DNA of 64,000 bases, taken from the NCBI RefSeq assembly GCF_029784165.1, contig NC_073695.1, positions 230,301,916 to 230,365,915 on the forward strand, written 5' to 3'. Shown in pieces: positions 60,548 to 64,000 of this stretch. A model generated the notes under the pieces. The model saw only the letters and a list, made by a program, of their open reading frames with translations. It ran no database searches and had not been told where the DNA came from. The position numbers and the translations under genes were made by a program. Position 1 is the stretch's first letter; each line of letters opens with the position of its first letter. This DNA is from Wyeomyia smithii (taxonomy: Eukaryota > Arthropoda > Insecta > Diptera > Culicidae).

Positions 60548-60994
60548 CATTCTGTGCCGAACACGCATCAGTACTGGACGTGTTTGGTGATCGGTCCGAT
60601 AGAGTATAAAACAAAAGACGTGTGAACAAGTGTTGGCATTGTTTGCCTGGTCAAGTGAAATAAATCCGGGTTCAAGGTCGTGCCTTTGTGCAACTGTTTC
60701 GCATCGTGACTGCCAGCTGGTGCGTAAGCCGATTTGGCTGCTGGCTGGATTGTGCTACAGCAGTGGACGAGACACAAACGAGGAAAAAGAAGAAACCATC
60801 AGTGTCAGCGAGTTGTATCGCTGTGTGGAGTGATCTCACACCTGGCTCGCTGCTGGTGGCTGTTTGGTGCTGCTGTATTGGTGCTGCTGGCTGTAACGGC
60901 TGCTACTTCGAACGATCGGACAACCAACCTTACTGGAAGGGAGAAATAAAAAGGTACGTGTTCTTGTCAGCGCTAGTGCGCTAGACTTAGCGCG

Positions 60995-62359
60995 ATGGAT
61001 GTAGATCCCTCGCCTCCCGCGCCACCATCCCCGAACCCCTCTGACCCTGACCCTTCTGTTACCCCCTCCCCTGTTCATTCTTCAGTCCCCCCTCGCCCCA
61101 GGCTTTACCCAGACGGAGCCCAGGGCAGCTATACTGTTTATTTTCGGCCAAAGGCAGGACCGAAATCGAAAAAGTTGAACCTCTTGCAGATTTCTAAAGA
61201 CCTGACGAAGGAGTACAAGGGCGTGACCGAAATTTCCAAGGTCCGGCCTAACAAGCTCCGTGTCGTGGTCGGTAACCTGAAAGAGGCCAACGATATAGCT
61301 TGCTCTGAGCTCTTCACAGGCGAGTATCGCGTTTACATACCCGCACGAGACGTGGAGATCGACGGTGTCATAACCGATTCGAGTCTGTCCGTCGAGTGTA
61401 TACTGCAAAGTGCCAAAGGGTGCTTTAAGAACAAAACGTGTCCCGAAGTAAAGGTGCTCGACTGCAAGCAATTGCGGTCAGCATCGATCATCGGTGGCAA
61501 AACAGTATACACTCCGTCAGACTCGTTTCGAGTTACGTTCGCCGGGTCTGCACTACCAAGCCACGTCTCGATCCACCGGGTTCGTCTCCCTGTGAGGCTC
61601 TACGTGCCCCGCGTCATGAACTGCCTGAATTGCAAGCAGTTAGGCCATACAGCCGCCTACTGCTGCAATAAGGCACGTTGTGGCAAGTGTGGGGAGTCTC
61701 ATGCGGAAGATTCTTGCAGTGTTAACGCTGAAAAGTGTATTCACTGCGGAGAAAATCTGCATGAGCTCTCGACATGTGCGTTGTACATGCAGCGCAGGGA
61801 TAAAATAAAACGGTCTCTCAAAGAGCGTTCAAAGCGTTCCTACGCTGACATGCTGAAGAAGACCGTTACCACTTCTCCCGTTACTTCGAACCCCTTCGAT
61901 CTGTTGTCCTCTGATGAAACCGATTCTGACGATTCACCAGCGGGAGCATCTTACGCCAATCCTGGGGAGTCTAGAAAGAGGAAAAAAATTTCCTCTCCTA
62001 AACTTCCCAGAAAAGGTCCTAAGATTTCTCAAATGAAAGTTACAAACAAACCAAACAGTGCTGCGGAAAAACCGAAGCAAACTCCTCCTGGGCTGGCAAA
62101 TTTAAAGTCCCAGAAGGAGTTCCCAGCACTGCCAGGAACATCTAAAACCCCAGTTGCTCCTTTTACACTCCCAGTTGATGAAACAAACTCTGGATTAGTG
62201 AAATTTTCTGACATTGTGGACTGGATTTTTGAAACTTTCAATGTACCCGATCCAATTAAAATTTTTCTTACAGCATTCCTCCCAACAGTTAGATCATTTT
62301 TGAAGCAGTTGACTGCCCAATGGCCTCTCCTTGCAGCGATTGTATCCTTCGATGCCTAA
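60995..62359 (+). CDS. ORF1 (gag-like nucleic-acid-binding protein) of I-clade LINE
   Basis: 454 residues from ATG 60995. The N-terminal 35 residues are Pro/Ser-rich. Residues 45-205 form the conserved LINE gag domain (SYTVYFRPK, LLQISKDLTKEYKGVTEI, SKVRPNKLRVVV, IPARDVEIDGVI, RVRLPVRLYVPRVMNC). Three zinc knuckles follow: C210-C213-H218-C223, C229-C232-H236-C241 and C248-C251-H256-C261. Next come a basic stretch (MQRRDKIKRSLKERSKRS, ~265-282) and an acidic/Ser-rich linker. A hydrophobic C-terminus contains FPALPGTS (~375), a motif common in such ORF1 tails. The product binds element RNA to form the particle that accompanies the RT. The stop lies 13 bases before ORF2, in another frame, suggesting re-initiation. 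Confidence 0.9.
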   Translation: MDVDPSPPAPPSPNPSDPDPSVTPSPVHSSVPPRPRLYPDGAQGSYTVYFRPKAGPKSKKLNLLQISKDLTKEYKGVTEISKVRPNKLRVVVGNLKEANDIACSELFTGEYRVYIPARDVEIDGVITDSSLSVECILQSAKGCFKNKTCPEVKVLDCKQLRSASIIGGKTVYTPSDSFRVTFAGSALPSHVSIHRVRLPVRLYVPRVMNCLNCKQLGHTAAYCCNKARCGKCGESHAEDSCSVNAEKCIHCGENLHELSTCALYMQRRDKIKRSLKERSKRSYADMLKKTVTTSPVTSNPFDLLSSDETDSDDSPAGASYANPGESRKRKKISSPKLPRKGPKISQMKVTNKPNSAAEKPKQTPPGLANLKSQKEFPALPGTSKTPVAPFTLPVDETNSGLVKFSDIVDWIFETFNVPDPIKIFLTAFLPTVRSFLKQLTAQWPLLAAIVSFDA

Positions 62360-62372
62360 TTCAACTGCGTAT

Positions 62373-64000
62373 ATGAAGGATTCTATCTCTGTCTTACAGT
62401 GGAATTGTAGAAGTATTTTACCAAAAATTGATTCGTTTAAAGTTTTGATAAATAAAAACAAATGCGATGCATTTTCCCTTTGTGAAACTTGGCTTACTTC
62501 AAATATTGATCTCAACTTCCATGATTTTAATATTATTCGCCTTGATCGAGACACCCCATATGGAGGAGTACTTTTAGGGATTAAAAAGTGCTATTCTTTC
62601 TATCGTATTAACCTCCCCTCGATTCCAGGCATCGAAGTTGTCGCATGTCAAATGACAATACAAGGTAAAGAGCTTTGTATTGCCTCAATATATATTCCTC
62701 CCAGAGCACAGGTTGGGCAACGGCTGCTCTTTGATTTAATAGAACTTCTTCCCTCGCCACGTTTGATTTTGGGAGACTTCAACTCTCATGGCGTGGCTTG
62801 GGGTTCCCCATACAATGATAACCGCTCCTCTTTAATCTATAACCTTTGCGATGACTTCGACATGACTATTTTAAACAACGGTGAAATGACACGTATCCCG
62901 AAACCTCCAGCGCGCCCAAGCGCTTTGGATCTATCCTTATGTTCGACGTCGCTACGGTTGGATTGCACATGGAAGGTAATCCTCGATCCTCACGGTAGCG
63001 ACCATCTGCCTATTCTTATTTCAATTACTAACGGGTCAACTCGCATGCGACCAATTGACATTCCGTATGACCTCACACGAAATGTCGATTGGAAGTTATA
63101 CGAGGAAATGATTTCAAAAGCGGTCGAGTCGATTCAACATCATTCACCACTTGAAGAATACAACCTCCTCGCGGGCTTGATTCTCGACGCCGCGTTGCAA
63201 GCCCAAACGAAGAAATATCCCGGCGTAACGATCAAAGAACGGCCTCCCACTCCGTGGTGGGACCAAGAGTGCTCCGATGTCTACACGCAAAGATCCGACG
63301 CGTTTAAGGCCTACCAGACGGGAGGTATACCTGGCGACTATTTACGGTATTCGGAGCTTGATACCAAGCTTAAAAGCTTGGCTAAAGCAAAGAAACGTGG
63401 ATATTGGCGTCGGTTCGTGAACGAGGCGTCGAGGGAGACATCGATGAGCACTCTTTGGAACACAGCCCGAAGAATGCGGAATCGCGTAACGGTCAACGAA
63501 AGCGAGGAGTCTTCAAGTAGGTGGATATTTGATTTTGCCAGTAAAGTATGTCCGGACTCTGTTCCTGCGCAAAATATTGTTCGCGATGCGTCTCCGGGCC
63601 ACGACGCGATAGAATCACCTTTTACGATGGCAGAATTTTCAGTTGCCCTCCTGTCCTGTAACAATAACGCGCCTGGATTAGATAGAATCAAATTCAACTT
63701 GTTGAAGAATCTACCCGGCAATGCCAAGAGGCGCTTGTTGAACTTGTTCAATAAGTTCCTGGAGCAAAACATTGTACCGCAGGATTGGAGGCAAGTGAAG
63801 GTGATCGCCATCCAAAAACCAGGGAAACCAGCTTCTAATCACAACTCTTATAGGCCGATTGCAATGCTATCCTGTATCCGGAAATTGATGGAAAAAATGA
63901 TACTCCGTCGTTTAGACCACTGGGTCGAATCAAATGGTCTACTATCAGAAACTCAATTTGGCTTCCGCCGTGCCAAAGGGACGAATGATTGTCTTGCGTT
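62373..64000 (+). CDS. ORF2 (endonuclease-reverse transcriptase) of I-clade LINE, partial
   Basis: ATG 62373; 542 codons open to the window edge. APE-type endonuclease: LQWNCRSI (Asn11), CETWL (Glu38), YGGVLLGIK, LILGDFNSHGVAWG (Asp135, Asn137), RPSALDL (~190) and SDHLPI (Asp210, His211), so all expected catalytic positions are present. A linker with PWWDQECSD (~290) follows. The RT begins with NNNAPGLDRIKFNLLKNL (~430), then WRQVKVIAIQKPGKP, HNSYRPIAML and ETQFGFRRAKGTNDCLA at the edge. The palm YADD and RNase H, if any, lie outside. The protein nicks target DNA and primes cDNA synthesis on the element RNA. Confidence 0.93.
   Translation, partial: MKDSISVLQWNCRSILPKIDSFKVLINKNKCDAFSLCETWLTSNIDLNFHDFNIIRLDRDTPYGGVLLGIKKCYSFYRINLPSIPGIEVVACQMTIQGKELCIASIYIPPRAQVGQRLLFDLIELLPSPRLILGDFNSHGVAWGSPYNDNRSSLIYNLCDDFDMTILNNGEMTRIPKPPARPSALDLSLCSTSLRLDCTWKVILDPHGSDHLPILISITNGSTRMRPIDIPYDLTRNVDWKLYEEMISKAVESIQHHSPLEEYNLLAGLILDAALQAQTKKYPGVTIKERPPTPWWDQECSDVYTQRSDAFKAYQTGGIPGDYLRYSELDTKLKSLAKAKKRGYWRRFVNEASRETSMSTLWNTARRMRNRVTVNESEESSSRWIFDFASKVCPDSVPAQNIVRDASPGHDAIESPFTMAEFSVALLSCNNNAPGLDRIKFNLLKNLPGNAKRRLLNLFNKFLEQNIVPQDWRQVKVIAIQKPGKPASNHNSYRPIAMLSCIRKLMEKMILRRLDHWVESNGLLSETQFGFRRAKGTNDCLA

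Larger units (their letters stand above)
60548..64000 (+). mobile_element. I-clade LINE, 5' part, apparently intact
   Basis: The element has a ~450-bp GC-rich leader (start estimated at CATTCTGTGCC, 60548), ORF1 with three CCHC knuckles, a 13-base gap and ORF2 with APE nuclease and RT. It runs off the window. Two ORFs and the multi-knuckle ORF1 fit the I clade; jockey-clade elements share the layout and are the alternative. No frameshift or stop was found in 3 kb of coding sequence, unlike every other LINE here, so this is a young insertion. Confidence 0.82.

Overview
This window looks like intergenic or intronic DNA from a repeat-rich insect, most likely a culicine (Aedes/Culex-type) mosquito. 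That is inferred from the transposon set: DD37E mariner-like elements, RTE-, R1-, jockey- and I-type LINEs, a Penelope-like element, tRNA-derived SINEs and many AT-rich foldback repeats. There is no bacterial or viral gene organisation. Only three reading frames look intact: ORF1 and partial ORF2 of an I-clade LINE at the right edge (60995 to the window end), and one intronless single-copy-looking gene at 51275-51955, with promoter motifs and a polyadenylation signal, whose family I do not recognise. Nearly everything else is decayed mobile DNA.

Layout. 0.2-4.1 kb: a Penelope-like element (GIY-YIG and RT remnants, minus strand) split by a duplicated repeat, a tRNA-Val-like SINE, a hairpin, and a repeat ending in CAGACAGACAGACA. 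4.1-6.1 kb: an RTE-like LINE split by a SINE with a 13-bp target-site duplication. 6.15-8.87 kb: a tandem and inverted repeat array ending in a ~1-kb palindrome. 11.67-12.27 kb: a broken coding remnant. 13.4-16.2 kb: two more RTE-like remnants. 16.9-19.4 kb: a MITE, a SINE fragment and a 1.4-kb non-autonomous DNA element. 21.5-24.5 kb: a 2.96-kb (GACA)n microsatellite whose rare variants show an exact 904-bp internal duplication. 24.5-25.6 kb: a DD37E mariner copy abutting that array. 26.8-31.6 kb: an RTE fragment, then a nearly full-length dead R1-like LINE. 31.6-34.8 kb: a second DD37E mariner copy with its terminal inverted repeats, interrupted by 1.9 kb that carries a histone H2A pseudogene. 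37.9-41.7 kb: a mini-mariner, a jockey-type LINE split by a 973-bp inverted-repeat element, and two inverted SINEs. 43-50 kb: tandem repeats, a second mariner family, an H2B remnant with a histone 3' stem-loop, copies of the histone-associated repeat blocks, a foldback and a second H2A pseudogene. 51-52 kb: the one likely host gene. 52.9-55.2 kb: two jockey-type LINE remnants, one split by a 972-bp inverted-repeat element. 55-57.4 kb: tandem duplications. 60.5-64 kb: the I-clade LINE.

The points most worth following are (i) the higher-order duplication in the giant tetranucleotide array and its contact with a transposon end, (ii) dispersed histone-derived repeat blocks carrying H2A/H2B pseudogenes, (iii) three unrelated non-autonomous DNA elements with the same design, in which a short word from the terminal repeat is reiterated inside in mirrored orientation, and (iv) the unrecognised 226-residue gene. 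All family calls come from reading motifs by eye. No database search or alignment program was run.
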